The notes: generated by a model from the letters alone, not told the origin. 64,000 nt of DNA from Oryzias latipes (GCF_002234675.1 NC_019869.2:13817015-13881014); one strand, 5' to 3'. Positions 46,431 to 59,824 are shown, numbered from the stretch's first letter. Numbers and translations: made by a program.

Positions 46431-49260
46431 CTTTTTGTCTATCAGTTATGATAAATCCATAACATCCAACAGGTGTTAAGGTGGTTCCGTCTGAATAAAT
46501 ACCACCTTAACATTTATGAGCTGTTTGTTATTTGTAGAAAAGCACTGATAGGTTTGAGAGCATGTGTTGTTTATTTGGTCACACACACACTTGGCCACAC
46601 ACACTTGCCACTGAAACCACTTCAGAGACTCGCTGCAGGGTTCACACCTTGTCCTGACACATTTCCACCCTTGATGGTGCATACATAATCAAACCCACTG
46701 CTGTTATTGTAGAATAACAGGTCGACTCATTATTCGTACAGTATAGAGAAATGATTCTGAAAATGATGCAATGTGGAGAAAGAGACCTACACAACGGCGT
46801 GTTCTCCGCTTCAAACTCGGAATCATTTTATGGATGGGGCCTGATAGAGAGCTTGCGGGCGAGCAGCAAGGTTAAAAAAGGCCAGGCTAATGGCTGCAAC
46901 TTATCTGAGTGGAAAAATGTTTGCTCATGCTGCCAGCGTGCGCTTCTCTGATGCACTTGCGCATGAAATCGTTCCCCTTTCCACGCTGGCGAGCCCCAAG
47001 CCAAAGTCCAGCGCCCATATCTCACCAGGCGAGGTGGCCTTTCTGCACGCATTTATCTGCGCGCGTGCTCGTCTTTTACATCAAGCTGCCTTTGTGGTTG
47101 TTCTGTTGAGTGTTTGCTGATGAGTGTGAGGTTTGGGAGCAAGCGCTGGGCACAAGCTGGGGTTTATTCATCCAACTCTTACTGTCAAGAGTGGGCGCTG
47201 CAGTAATTATAGGATGCTTAGAGAACTGCAGCAGAATGATCGGCAAGTACTTTACACAAAAATCAGAAGCCAAAGCGGGGAAAAAACAGATTCAAGTGGT
47301 TTTTGAATGAAAAGAGGCGTATATGCTCATCTATACAGAGGAATGTCTGGTTTGGTTTGCTTTCACTGTGGCCTCTTTTGATTAATGAATTGACTAATTC
47401 CATGTTAGATGACCATGATACACTTCATGAATCTTTGGTGTGCGACTACATCATCGTTCTTCTGAGGTTTTAAAGCAGGATGGGACAAATCCATCTCTCT
47501 TGCATCAGCGTTGTGCGCTCCATACTTCACAGATGGCCGTGTGCACTAACTGTTGTGTATATTTTGCAGTAACTGTCAGGAGAAACACACACATTCTGTG
47601 CATTGTTTGTCGTGACAGCTGGGAACCAGAAAAATAATAAAGGCTGTTGGCACCCTGCTGTGAAAAGCATGTTCTTTTTATGCCTGTTTGAAAAGAAAAA
47701 GACCACTTTTCCATAAAACTACCCCCCAAAAAATACTAACTCTTAAATAATATTCATCAGTACTGGAGAGAAATGATTTATAATGAGTAAAAATGAATCA
47801 AGACATTCAGAAAAGTCATTAAAGGGCAATGCATTACCACCTATCAAAAGCTCCATAGCTTCCCTCAGGTGTGTGATGCTGACTGAGTATATTATTGTTT
47901 CAGGATTGGAAACTGTTTTCCACACTTTTGTTTTTTCAGGAAAGCTGGTATATTTGGCCATCTTTGTGGATCTGTTGAAATGTGTTGATGGAGCCACCCT
48001 GTTTTTCACAATCAGCCCAAACCTGTCCTTTCTGTCTGAACTCTGATCCAAAGCCCTGAATCTTCATTATTTTATAATCTTAAATCGTTGCGCATTCATG
48101 CTTGTAGACCTAAACAATGTCTTTAAAACAACCCTCTTAGTAAACCTTCAATACTTTATATCAAAAAGAAACTCCTCTGGTCTTCAAACCCCAATGGGGT
48201 CAGAAGAGAACTAAAAGCTCTGATATTTTTACTGAGGCTTGATGTCTTTACCTTAATAAAAAGTAAGTTTCTGCTCATGTTCAAGAGACAAAAAGTTGCC
48301 ATGTTGGCAGCTGTGTAAAGATTCATTTTACCAACAATTTTATTCTTATAATTTGTGGTTGACGATTCACTGAGTTAACATGAATCCAGAACATCTTTAG
48401 CTAAAACTTCAACCAGTGTGACTCAGAGATAAATACCTGGTACTGAACAGAGCAGGTGAAGATTTACAGATTCCTTATATTTCTTGCAAGATTATCAAGT
48501 GTAAAAAAAAAACAAGACAAAAATTGAGGCTCCGAAGGGATATAAACACTGAATGGTAATAACAGGTGAGAGTTAGCTCACGGAAATTTATTTTAAAATG
48601 TGCCAGCATCCCTGTGCCATAAAGTTTGTTGATTGAATTCCATCTTGATTTGGTCTGTGATAATGTTCCAGGTTTGTCTCATGCTGAGCCTGTATAACTG
48701 AATAGACCTGGTGACTATCTTTAGCAGAAAAGAGTCAGCTCTTTGATGCTTCCAGGAGGCCTTTGGGAAGCTTCTTATGATGAGCCGCAACTACTGGTGG
48801 GACTAATCAGCAGCTCTGCTACTCTGCTGTGCAGTCACTCTGATGCATAAGGAGAATTTCCTTTTTCTTGTAATATTCTGTAAGTATTTCATGACAGACT
48901 GTGATCATATAAACTCTGAAGATACTTGTCAGATTGAAAGAAAGTAAGAATTTCTGTTAGAGACAGGCAGATACAGAGTACTACTTGAAGATGAGGCACA
49001 ATTTGTGATCATAGTCTAGGCCAAAAATGTCATTCAGTAAAGTATAGTCAGTATAGTTAACACATTGTTAGAGGATTCTTGAGTGGTTTAAACTGAGTGT
49101 TGAACAACTCAAACTAGGTTGAAGCCTTAACTGGGCCGGAGAAACGTGTTGTTCTGGAGTCAACTTTCACTAAAGTCTTCCTCGTTTATGTTTTCCATCA
49201 TTTAACGTCAGCTAAACTGCAAAAAGAAGAGAGGTAAATATGTTTACAGCACCTCCGTCA
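46431..49260. other. no gene recognised
   Basis: It contains several medium-length frames, among them a 102-codon minus-strand frame at 47743-48051 with no recognisable domain. No splice structure joins them. The rest is ordinary intergenic or intronic sequence. Confidence 0.35.
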
Positions 49261-49268
49261 TGGCCTTG

Positions 49269-49638
49269 ATACTACGTTCTCACTGGGTATGTGATGCGAG
49301 TTCGAGAACGCGCTGAACGCAGTTTCTTAAACCCGCGTTCAGCTCCACGTTTTTTCTTTCACAGCTCTTTTTCGATATCTGAAAGACTTGGTGTCATTTA
49401 ATTCCAGTCTAGCACAAACAGAAATTATTAAATTCTCCTCCACAATCAATTTTAAAATGGTTGGTATTTGCGTGAATTAAAAAGTACGTCACCCATATGT
49501 TACTACCAAATCAAAGTCCCTGATTGGCCAAAGTTCAACTGGTTAAAGTTTGCACGTAGAAAACGGTCGTTAAAACCTGTGTAAAATGTGTGTACATGAG
49601 AGTGAATGCAGTTGCAGAGGCTGGTGTGAACCTAGTAT
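49269..49638 (-). mobile_element. 370-bp MITE with ATACTA-GTTC-CAC terminal inverted repeats
   Basis: Left ATACTACGTTCTCACTGG and right, in complement, ATACTAGGTTCACACCAG: imperfect 18-bp inverted ends. The interior, read on the minus strand, shares TTGAACTTTGGCCAATCAGG and TTTGATTTGGTAGTAA-type blocks with the copies at 50.7 and 59.8 kb. Confidence 0.6.
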
Positions 49639-49699
49639 AAATAAATACTAGTCGCTTGCGCTCATACAGCAGTCGACCACAAGTGCTGTTGATGTTGGG

Positions 49700-49870
49700 G
49701 TTGTCCATGCCGTCGTAGAGAGGAGTGGTCGTCAAAGGTCATACAAAGGAGAGGCTGCATCCTAAGAATAGCGGCCCAACTGTGTGCCTCGTACAGGTTT
49801 GTAATTTTTCACCCGCAGACACCCCACATCTACCTGAAAGGGCAGTTGTGACTGAAATTATTCAAAATTC
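49700..49870 (+). repeat. partial copy of the 43-kb repeat family (right end)
   Basis: GTGTGCCTCGTACAGGTTTG, then CCCGCAGACACC and GGGCAGTTGTGACT, match 43.50-43.58 kb (GTGCCCTGCGTGTACAGGTTTG in parts, CCCCTGCAGACA, TGGCAGTTGTGACT). Confidence 0.45.
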
Positions 49871-50689
49871 TGAAGTGTGGAGAACTTCCCTCTTTAATTT
49901 TTGCGGCTTAACCGTTCAGAGTTTTCATGGTTTCGATTTGGAATGGATGTGAGTGAAATTCCTCTTTCAGCTTTATTGTAATATTCCTCCAAGCAAGGTC
50001 TAAAAAAAAGGTCAATAATCAAATATTTGTTATGCTGACGATTAAAGAGAGTAAATAAGGTCTAAAACCAAAATATTGCATGTTCAGTTTTACCATTTTG
50101 TGGATCTTTTCTAAAGCCTAATCTTTGCTGTTTATTTAAAAAAAAACATTTTGAGAAGTGACTTAGGTAACCATTTAGATGAAAGTTCAAATATCCTCAG
50201 CATCTTTAAAGATCCTTGTTACACTGACGAGACATTGATCATTTTTTAACAGAGCTGTTGACTTCCATAAAAATTCTTAGAAGTTTCCAAAATGAGATTT
50301 TTTTCTAGTGTAACTAACAATGACAATAGAGATTTATTTGACACTAAGATGGAGAAGAATTGGATTTATTCAGTAAAAAAGAACAATTTGGAACAACTAA
50401 CACCCTTCAGGCATTCTGTTCTTTATTTCTTATTTCCAAACTTTCATTTCATTCACCCCATTTTATAAAAAATATTCTCTAGTAATCTATCATTGCTTGT
50501 TCCTGATGAATTGTTGTTGGATGTCAACACTAGGAGGTCAGTAGGGTAGGGGTGCCTTTGTGAGTGTGACTAAAAATGTATTTCGGATAGAAAAAGGGTT
50601 TTGCTTCGGAAAGAGCTGCTGTGGTCACTGAGGTACTGTGATTGGTGATTGTGCTGGAATGTTGGAGGGTCTTATGGTAGAACCAGCTG

Positions 50690-51270
50690 CCCTTTTTAGA
50701 CACGTGCCCTCAACAACACGCGTACAAGCGGCCACTTTCAATGAAAAGTCCCTGTAAATACGGGTAAATGTGCGTTCACTTGTACCCATGCAAGTTTTTA
50801 CCACCGTTTTTGAGCCAAACATGCCCGCAGCCTTTAAACGCACGTTGCAAGTTAAACCAGGTTAGCTTTGACCAATCAAGCATTCGGATTTGACCGTGAT
50901 GTACAGTTGGCATCCCGTTTTACTTTACGAAAGTGCTAACTCTTTGAAAATCACTCATAGAGGAGAAATCAATAGTTGCTTTTTGTTCCCGGCTGGAATT
51001 TTAGGACACCAAGCTTTTCATAGCTGTAAAAAATAAAGCCTGGAGCAAGATTCATTAGATTTGCACCGCTTCAAAATTTTGCATTGAGCCTCTTCCAACT
51101 TTAGATGGCGGACATGGGCTAGTAAACATCAGCAAAAGAAAAAGAAGAAGCCTCTCCCTGCTTGTCCAGTGTGAACACCATGGACTAAATGCTTGTTCAA
51201 GAACTGAAGTTTAGCTTGTCCTTGAATGCTCTTCAATGCTAAGTTCACATTCCCAGTGTAAACTTAGCAT
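50690..51270 (+). repeat. copy 2 of the 49.3-kb MITE family
   Basis: GCGGCCACTTTCAATGAAAA, GTACCCATGC and AGCTTTGACCAATCAAGCAT, GGATTTGACCGTGATGTAC have counterparts at 59.83-60.05 kb in the same orientation and at 49.3-49.6 kb in inverse. CAGTGTGAACACCATGG near 51170 resembles the family's GTTCACAC-type terminus. Confidence 0.5.
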
Positions 51271-51279
51271 TGGTGTATC

Positions 51280-54180
51280 CCTTTTACACATATAAAAAAA
51301 AAAAAAACGTTTTGCTCCGTGAGTTTATCCTTTCACTAAATACACTGACAGCGTTGCCATGTGGCCTTGGCTGCTTTGTTGATTTTTGACAACAACGTTT
51401 TTCTTGTTTGGCGTAGTAACAATAATGGCACACAGCTTGATTCATGAAGAAATATCGAAACACTCTCATTAAGTGGTTTTAAAAATATGACTCCCCACTG
51501 AAAAGCAAATGGAAATTGCAGTATTGAAGACTTGATGCCAAATGAAGTGGCTTGTTTAAGCAAACGCTTAGTGGTCTGGACAAACGTTCTCTTTCCAAAC
51601 TGCTAAGAGGCGTTTTTTTTCCCTCCACGCCATCGCTCGGTGAAGAGCCTGGACTTGGGAGGGGGCAAGAATGGGGTAGACAAGAATGGTGGCTCAATGA
51701 AGTGGATGAGCAATTGCATCGATGACTCACGATGAAGGGTGGCAGTCCTGTGATGAATGGATGACTAAAGAGTGGAGGTGGATAATGAGAGATGTGAGGT
51801 AATAGAAAAAGTAGTCTTCAAAAGCTGCATCGTGTCTTCATTCATCACGTTTTATCGTGGACTTCTCCTTAAAGTGCTTCTTTTTATCATTCTAAAGTGT
51901 TTTTGTTCTTTTTTGATGATTGACTTTACTTAGATGTACCCCCTCCACATATGTCCCCCTTTTTTTGACATTTAGTACAACCCCTTTGACTTTTAATTCC
52001 TACTTTGCAGCCATCTTCTTTTTTCTCTGATTGCATCTGTCCATCCTCCACCTCATCTTGTCTCCTTATATGAGATTGTCTCTTCTCCAACCTTCATTTA
52101 CCAGACATTTTCTCCTAAATCTCTCCGGCTTAGTAGCTGTCCACCTCCCATCCTTGATCTCTCATCTCCGTGTGACCTCCATCTCATCGTCCTCCTCAAA
52201 TAATAGGTTTTTCACCATCCACATTTTTCCTGCTTCTTTTACATGGAGCAGTCTTCCCTCCTGTTTGAGGCTCCTCTTGTAAGCAGGGCAGGTGGCAGCA
52301 AGAACATGCTTTCAGTGGGACATGCCTGTGCTCAGATTTAAATAGATAATGGCAGAGCCGAGTGCTCATTGGGCCCCCTTGAATAATGCAAGAGATCCTG
52401 AAGGCATTGTTGCCAGGCATCACTGATGGTGACATGCATAAGTTAGCTCCCAAGCCTGCAATATTGATAGGTTACACTTAAAAGGGAATTGCTTTTCCTC
52501 CTATTAGCCGGATTTTGCTTTACCCTCTAAGTTGGAACTTAATGTCAGCTTTATGTCCTCTTGACAGTGTTTTAGCCTGTGGTCATTAATGATGCATCTA
52601 TTTTACATGTTTAATGGCAAGGAGGTCTTGTAGCTGTGGTTACGAGTCGGCTGTGGGGCAGGTCAAGACAAACTAATACCGCAGGAAGTCTTTTATTCCA
52701 ACTATGAGGATAACTTTATACATCATCAGTTTGTTGGATTGATGTTGGAATGTTGTATTATTGTAATGTTTTCTTTTAAACTCAAAGGTTTTTTAATTGT
52801 GCCTCCATGTGTTAGGGAATACACATCCAGCAACCGTCGGCACGGAAATAATTTTATCAATATAAGGATACAAACATGTGTTTTGTGAGTGATGGGATTG
52901 TTGTTTCCTTAAGAAGAGAGTCCAGAAAACAGAAAAGAAATAGAGTTTGAAGTATTTCAGAGTATTTTTAAAATGATGAAAACTGTGGTGCTCAAAGGCA
53001 AGCTGGACTATCTCTGCTACAAGGACGGGAAGGTTTGCATCCGATGCATTAAAAACCTTGACATTTTGGATTTGTGTTAATTGATTGCATTGATTGTATG
53101 ATAATCAAGTCACCACTACATCTATGGATGAACACTGATCCAATTAAAATAAATCAGTTAATTGCACAGAACTGCAGTTTTACACTTTGCACTTCACCAA
53201 CGTAAAGTTTTGCACAACGGCGTGGTTGCTTTTCCTGGTGACAAAATCAGATACCATAATTTATATTTATTGTGTAAGCATTTCCTAGTGTAAACTATCA
53301 GCGCAACTATCTACTCTTCTCTGCTTTAGAATCCACTAGAATCACTTTAATTGTGTCAACAGTTAAATATTTACGGGACTAGAAAATATCTCTACATGTT
53401 AAAGGGTTATATAAATTTTATTTGCTGAGATAAACTGCCTTTTTTTTCAAGACTTTACCTAAAACAGCCCCTCATAACATTTCATAGTAAAAAGTTAGTG
53501 CTGCTCCACCTACCTGTTAAATGACCCTGTCATTTGATCTCATTCAGGCCTGTTTTGAAACATAATTACAGGCCTGATTGTTCAGCTGTGTCTCTCTCTG
53601 ACAAGCCACCCCACTGATGACTGTCTGCTTTCCAGTCTGCCGCCATCATTACTTCTCCGGACTGCGACTCTTCGGTCTCGGAGGAGATTGCTTGCATCAG
53701 AAAATCCTGCTTTGACTTGTAATGCCTCCTGGCATTTTAGAGAATGAAGACACTTGATTTAATGCAGGTACCTTTATTGGACGTGACTGACAGATTTGGA
53801 AGAGATTTTGGAAGGGATTTTTTTTTTCTTTGTTTGAAGCTTTTTTATCCAGTGAAAAAGGTCAAAAATGGAAAAGGAGGAAACTTCATGAAGGGAGAAA
53901 TATGTGTAGCTCTGCCAAAATAAAAGAAATGTTACCAAAGATCAGAACACCATCCTTAATGTGTGCTGCACACAGGTGCTTGAAGAAGTTAATGAAACAA
54001 AGGCTGTGTTTGGGATATGATCTTGTTAGCGTTTTTTTGCTGATAATTCAGCTCTTTTTTCTGCAAAGCTTTCTCCTTACAGGTGCCTTGTACTTTGAAG
54101 AGTACCGGTCTGGTCCTTCTGTGAGTTTTTAGGAGGCTGTTTGAGTGCGGCTGCTGTCAGCTGCCAGTCAAAGGGAAGCT
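51280..54180. other. no gene seen; unique-looking sequence
   Basis: Largely free of named repeats. 52.3-52.7 kb is compositionally balanced and could hold conserved non-coding DNA, but this cannot be judged without other genomes. Confidence 0.35.
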
Positions 54181-54184
54181 GTGT

Positions 54185-54215
<31 letters not shown>

Positions 54216-54221
54216 GGGGGG
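54181..54221. repeat. (GT)n followed by a run of about 22 G
   Basis: Nine GT units then an almost pure G tract. Such tracts are prone to length errors in sequencing and assembly. Confidence 0.9.
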
Positions 54222-54222
54222 T

Positions 54223-56262
54223 GGAGGAAAGGTAGGACAAGACAGTTTGATTAGTGGAGTGATGAGTCGCACTGAGCTGAGACGAGGAGATTGGAGATTT
54301 GCGAACAGTAGGAAAGGAAGATGCAGACCTCTCTGAATTGAAGTTGTATTGTCTTCACTTCAAGTGTTGCTTCAATCAGCACAAGTGCACAACATCTCCG
54401 TACAGTCCCTCTCAGTGGGGGTCTTTGTTTCGGTTTGCTTGACATCTTGAAGGTAGATGATGTTAAAAAACATTTATTTTGCCATCCATTAGAGGTGGGA
54501 TACAGCGTGTGACGAAGTGTTGGCTGTCAGCCGTGTTCCTGCAGAAGCTGACAAATGAGGACTCTAAATCAGCTTTTTTTTTTACACCTTCAATGAGAAA
54601 ATGGCTCCACCAGAATTAGAATTAGCGGGGAGGTGTCAGCGCCTTGCATGTTCCTGATGTGCACATCAGAAGAAGTTCCTGCTAACTTAGGCGTCAACGC
54701 ATTTTTAGGTGTTCAGCCCAGTGACATTTTGTTTTATCTTTTAAATCTCTAAAAAAATAGAAATAAATCTTTGTTTTACAGCAGATCTTATCAAGAGGAC
54801 AAAAACAAATACACGAACTTGTTTTCTGCAACAGTTAGGGAAACTATTTTTCCCATAGAAACCCAGGAGTAAAAGAACCACAAGGCAGTAACTCAATGCA
54901 TTTAGGTATGTAGACAAGGTCAAGACCAGACCACTCTCCATGATCTCACATGCATTTTTGTAATAATTGAGGCACAAAATATTTGAAGTAGCAGCTGTTT
55001 TTCCTCAAAGTTACAATGTTTCATATACATACATCATATACAAAAAAAAACACAATAAATAATCTAATATATAATAAATAGACAAAAAACCCTTAGGAAT
55101 AAAACCTTTTTTTAACCATACACAAATTGTATTATTTACATCATCTGCTCTACAGCTGCTTTCAAAAACTATTTTCAGAATTCACATATTGCAAACTCTT
55201 GTTGTTGCAAGAGAGGAAAATAGTCTTTGTTTGGTTAAACTTCCCTTTGGTTGTTCTTTTCACTGCAGGTTTTCTTTCTTCTGATTATAAACATGATAAG
55301 CCTGAACAATAAGGCTCATCGTTCTTTTTTTTCTCAAGGCAATGCGAACAGTGAACATATACTTGGCAAATGAGGACATTGTAAATAAAGATGGAGATCT
55401 CAGGGTCTCAGCAACCAGCTTCAGAGGACACTTATTTCAGAAAAAAAAGGTATTTTTTGAAAAAAGCTGCTAAACATATTTACAGAGAAGCCAAAGAAGG
55501 TCCAGATTTTGTGCGGAGCATCTTGTACTTTTGGTGTTGCAGCGTTATTTGTCCTGTTAAATCTCTGCTGTCTCAGTTTTTCCTTTCCAGACTCATTCAG
55601 TTGCAGCTCAGTTTACTTCATGTATGCATTCTTGAGTAAGTAAACACCAACAAAATGCCTTGAATTTGATTACTTTTATTTAAATCTAGTTTGAAGAAGT
55701 CATTGTCTTTGTGTCCACTTTCTGATTTACGTGTTTTCCAAGTCCAAAGTGAAGGATTCTGTGGTAAAATTGGACAACAATTATTTACTCCAAATGGGAA
55801 AAAAAACATGAATTAAAGAAAAATGAAATCCTATAAAAGCTCTACATTTTGTGAGACCACAAATTTTATTCCCAAATAGCAAATCAATAGAATTTTAATA
55901 TCATGTAGAGATACTTTCATACATCAAAGACGCTTTCATGTCATTTTTCTGTCCCTCTATTATTTCCTGATGTTTTGGGCAAAAGCTCTTATTTTGAACA
56001 TGTTCCACCATCAAACTGTCTGCAGCAGTCAAGTTTAGATTCCCAAACATTAATGTCATCAAACCAACCCATCAAATGAGCTCAACATTCCTACTTTCTG
56101 ACGGTTCTTCTAAGATAAGTGATAAAGTTTCTCAGTTACTGCAAAAACCACAGCCAAAGATTAAACGCAGCAGTCTTCAGATATTCTTCACAACGGTGGA
56201 GCTAAACTGTTTTATTCTCCTTTATCGTTTGTGGTGGAGATAAATTAGGATAAATAAAGAAA
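54223..56262. other. no gene seen
   Basis: AT-rich; no exon with paired splice sites and no named repeat. Confidence 0.4.
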
Positions 56263-56264
56263 TA

Positions 56265-57808
56265 GATTTGTGTTCATAAGTTTGCATACCCTGGAAGGAT
56301 CTATTGGTCCTTTTTCATAGAATATGAATAACTAAATCTCATAGTTAGTGGTTGGGTGTAGCCATTTATTGTAAAAAGAAAAACAATCAGTTTACACTTT
56401 TTAAATCCTGATGACTACAGAAAATTCCCAAATGACCCTGTTTAAAGTTAACATAGTTCTTAATACATTTTTGCTGCCTCCTTTTGCATTAATAACAGCT
56501 TCAAGTCTCTTGTGGTCATTGTGGATGAGGTTCTTTCTTTTCTCTAATGGTAAAGCAGCTTATTTTTCTTGGCAGAAAACCCCAAGATCCTTTAAATTCT
56601 TGGGCTGTCTTATTTGAACTGCCTGTTTGAGATCTACCCAGAGTGGCTCAATAATATTGAGGTCAGAAGACGGAGATGGCCTTTACCTTATTCTGTTCTC
56701 CACCATGACAGGTGGAAGTGGCCTTGTGTTTTATATCGTTGTCATGCTGAAATGTCCAACTACATCCCATGTGCAGCCTCCAAGCTGAAGAGTGCAAGTT
56801 TTCCTCCAGGATCTTCTGATAACCTGCTGCATTCATCTTGCATCAGTTTCCTGTGCCTTTGTAACTCACACATCCCCAGACCATCAGCGATCCACCTCAG
56901 TGTTTCACAGTAGGAATAGTGTTCTTTTCATCAAAAGCCTCGTCGACTCCTTTCCAAATGTAGCGTTCATGGCTTTGGCCAAAAAGTTCGGTCTTGGTCT
57001 CATCACTCCAAATGATTTTGGTGCAGAAGACTGGGGGCGTGTCTCTGTCCTGTTTGCTGTATTAAGCACACGCTTGTGTGGCATTTGCACAAAAAGGGCT
57101 TTTGTGCAGCCCATTTTTCTCCAGGTGCCTCCTTATTACACATCTTAAAAAATCCACATCACAGTTTTTAGAGAGTCTTGCATCACAGCTAAAGTTATTG
57201 GTGGGGTTTTCTTTTAATTCCTAATGATTTTTCTTGCAGTTGGAGCAGAACCCCTCAGTTTCCACTTCTTGATCAAAGTTTGAACACTGCTGACTGACAT
57301 TCTCAGTTCCTTGGATATCTTCTTACATCCCCTTTCTGTTTTGTTCAGTGCAGTTACCTTTTCCAAAAGATCCTTTCACATCTCTTGAGTTTTCTCCATG
57401 ACTCTGAATACAGGAATGTCAGTGCAGCACTGGATAAAGAATGCAAGGGTCTGTTGGGAGCCCAGAAACTCCAAGAACTTTTGTGCACGCAAGTTGATTA
57501 CGGGCAAACAAGTCACAGGTGAGGATGGTTACCTTTAGCTGCCATTCAAACCCTTTTGTATCAGCTCGTGTGCATGTTTTTTTAGCGCAAAGTCCTCCGG
57601 GTATGTAAACTTTTAAACGGGGTCATTTGGGGAGTTTCTGTTGTCATTAGGATTTAAAAAGGTTAAAACATTTTTTTTTTTTTGCAGTAAATGGCTTTAT
57701 GCAGCTACTAACTGAGTGAAAAAATGTTTTTGTGTTATTCATATTCTATGAAAAATGACCAAGAAATCTTAATTTCTAACAACATTTGTAAACCTATGAG
57801 CATAACTG
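56265..57808 (-). mobile_element. near full-length Tc1/mariner element (1,544 bp) of IR/DR type
   Basis: A TA dinucleotide flanks each end (56263-56264 and 57809-57810). The two ends are ~200-bp diverged inverted repeats. The outer units read TTCATAAGTTTGCATACC and, in complement, CTCATAGGTTTACAAATG. Both arms share TTTTTCATAGAATATGAATA. Inner units read AATGACCCTGTTTAAAGTTA and, in complement, AATGACCCCGTTTAAAAGTT. This double-repeat layout is that of Sleeping Beauty-like fish Tc1 elements. The transposase inside is broken. Confidence 0.85.
56420..57399 (-). pseudogene. Tc1-type transposase pseudogene
   Basis: From the ATG at 57399 the frame starts MEKTQEM, then a stop, then KDLLEKVTALNKTERGCKKI and the helix-turn-helix part RMSVSSVQTLIKKWKLRG. 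Further on, the DDE core is still visible: IIWSDETKTELFG (first D), QHDND (second D) and LNIIEPLWVDLKQAV (E). All three catalytic acids survive, but there are at least four in-frame stops and a frameshift just before the third block. The end reads RLEAVINAKGGS, the usual Tc1 C-terminus. Confidence 0.85.
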
Positions 57809-57810
57809 TA

Positions 57811-58424
57811 CAGTGTTCAGGTTCTTTAGGTGAAATATTAAACAAATCCATTAAACAAAATGGATTTGCAACATAAGATATGTTGTCATTATCCATTTCT
57901 CTGACTTTAACATCACATCATTAAGCAGTAGGGATGCTAAATAACCTCATCATCCTCTTCCTCCCTCTCACTCATGGTGCAGAAAGAATTAAACATAACT
58001 GGACAAAATAACTAGACAATACGCAGTAAAACAGCTAAACAACTAAACACATATGGTCAAAAACCCACACTTAAACCCAAATCCGTCCAGACAGGCAAAG
58101 GGAATGGTATCCCACAATTCCTTGCGGTGCCGATCTAACAGCAACACCAAAGTTACACCTACTTAATTGAATTAATTTGAATGAAAGTAAAATAACTGTC
58201 TGATAACTGTGTGTTATTTTTAAATTGACTTAACTAAAAAGATGATTTATCTTAGCTGAAGCAAATAATTAAGTAAGATCAAAGTAAAAAAAATTATCTC
58301 TACAACATCCAAACGTGGTCTTATCATTCTCTCATGGTAGAAAAAAAATTATCTGAGCTTCTTCATCCACTAAATCATCTTCAAATGGACACGCCATACT
58401 GCTTCACCTCTCTGAAAACAAACT
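57811..58424. other. no gene seen
   Basis: AT-rich sequence with no supported feature. Confidence 0.4.
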
Positions 58425-58690
58425 AACCTTCAACTAAACCTGCTCCAGACCAGGTTATGTTCAGAGCATGAGTTGCTATTGTAACTAAGCATACCTTGAA
58501 ACATACAGTACCTCTGTTTTTGGAACCAAAAGCGGTGGTTGTACACTTCTTTAGCCTCAAACTTACCATGGTAACTAGCATAACCTGCTTTCTGGAATAC
58601 CCCCCTGGTTTTGGTTGTTTTATTTGTTTACTTACTGGTTTCTTAGGAGCACTTCTTGTATGCAGGAAGTCCAGGGGACCCACCTACTGT
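58425..58690. repeat. fold-back MITE-like repeat
   Basis: The left arm CCAGACCAGGTTATGTTCAG and the right arm, in complement, CCAGAAAGCAGGTTATGCTAG, pair imperfectly. GTAACTAAGCAT and TTACCATGGTAACTAGCATA lie inside. This resembles a fish MITE with GGTTATG / GGTAACT ends. The frames on both strands are incidental. Confidence 0.45.
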
Positions 58691-58699
58691 TTTGGTTTC

Positions 58700-59819
58700 C
58701 TTTGACAGGCCTGTTTTGAATCTAAAATTATTTCTTTTTTGTTAAATAGAAGACAATTTTTTGTTTTTTATGTTGCATTTGTTACAAGTGAAATGCATGT
58801 GATTGTTTGTTTCTTGGGATATGTTTGATTTTGATTGATAACTGGGTTGGTTTGGTAAGGGGGGGCGCCAACCACCTATAAAAGAGGACCTCTTTTCAAG
58901 ATGGAGGCCTCCTTTTAGTCGTCTGGCTTTCATGGTGCTGCATTGTAGGCTGATTCCCTGCCATAGTGCCCTCAATGGATGCACGTTTCTCAAATTTGCT
59001 TGGAAATTATGTAAGAATAAGAGCACCTTGACTTTTTGCGTGGACAGTGGTTTGTTCATCCGTGACACTTAACTAACCTTGAATCATTGTGTTTTTCATG
59101 GTAATAAATAACATTTTAGTTGTAAGGTTACATGTATAATTTAAACATAAGAAAAGCCTAAAATCTCAGCATGCAAAGATTGCTTTTTTCGTTTTTCTCT
59201 CACTATTGTATAATCCTTGAAGCTTAAGATTGGATGTTGCACAAACATGAAACAAAGTTTTTTTTATTTAAAATAACAAATTCTTATGAAGTTATATGAA
59301 ATTGGACTTTTATGAACTGTAAAAAAAAAAAAAAAAGTTTTAACATTACACTAAAGTCCTAGTGACTTTACGTTAAAAATTTTGTTAACAAATATAACGT
59401 TTTTGATAAACAATAACAACGTCAGGCTTTTAATGCCTCAATCATAATCTGATGGGACTGACTTTTTAGACACATCCATCAGTGTCTTCCTCTCTTCTTT
59501 ACATGTACCAATAATCATTTTACCTAGTAAGTAATCTGTGAGTTCAGCTGTTCAAAAAATAAAAGCAGCAGAGCTCCTCCATGATGAGTAAACAGTAAGG
59601 TGCACAGGAAATGCTAAATTAAAAACGCCTCTGGAGGTGTAATATTTGTGTTAATGTAAAAGACAGATAGGTTGTTCTTATGTAAAAGCTGCAGCTTTTG
59701 GTTTTTGCTGCATCTGAGAAAAGATGGAAAACGGAGCAACAACACCAACACTTGAAAAATCAAATTGTTACATGTGTCGCATTAGACATATTATTTTAAA
59801 GGTCATGTTTTAAGGTACA
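58700..59819. other. no gene seen
   Basis: No exon or named repeat; poly-A run at about 59322-59336. Confidence 0.4.
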
Positions 59820-59824
59820 CATCA

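Noticed and set aside
56614..57148. Two + strand frames of about 100-118 codons
   Set aside because: They are antisense to the Tc1 transposase pseudogene.
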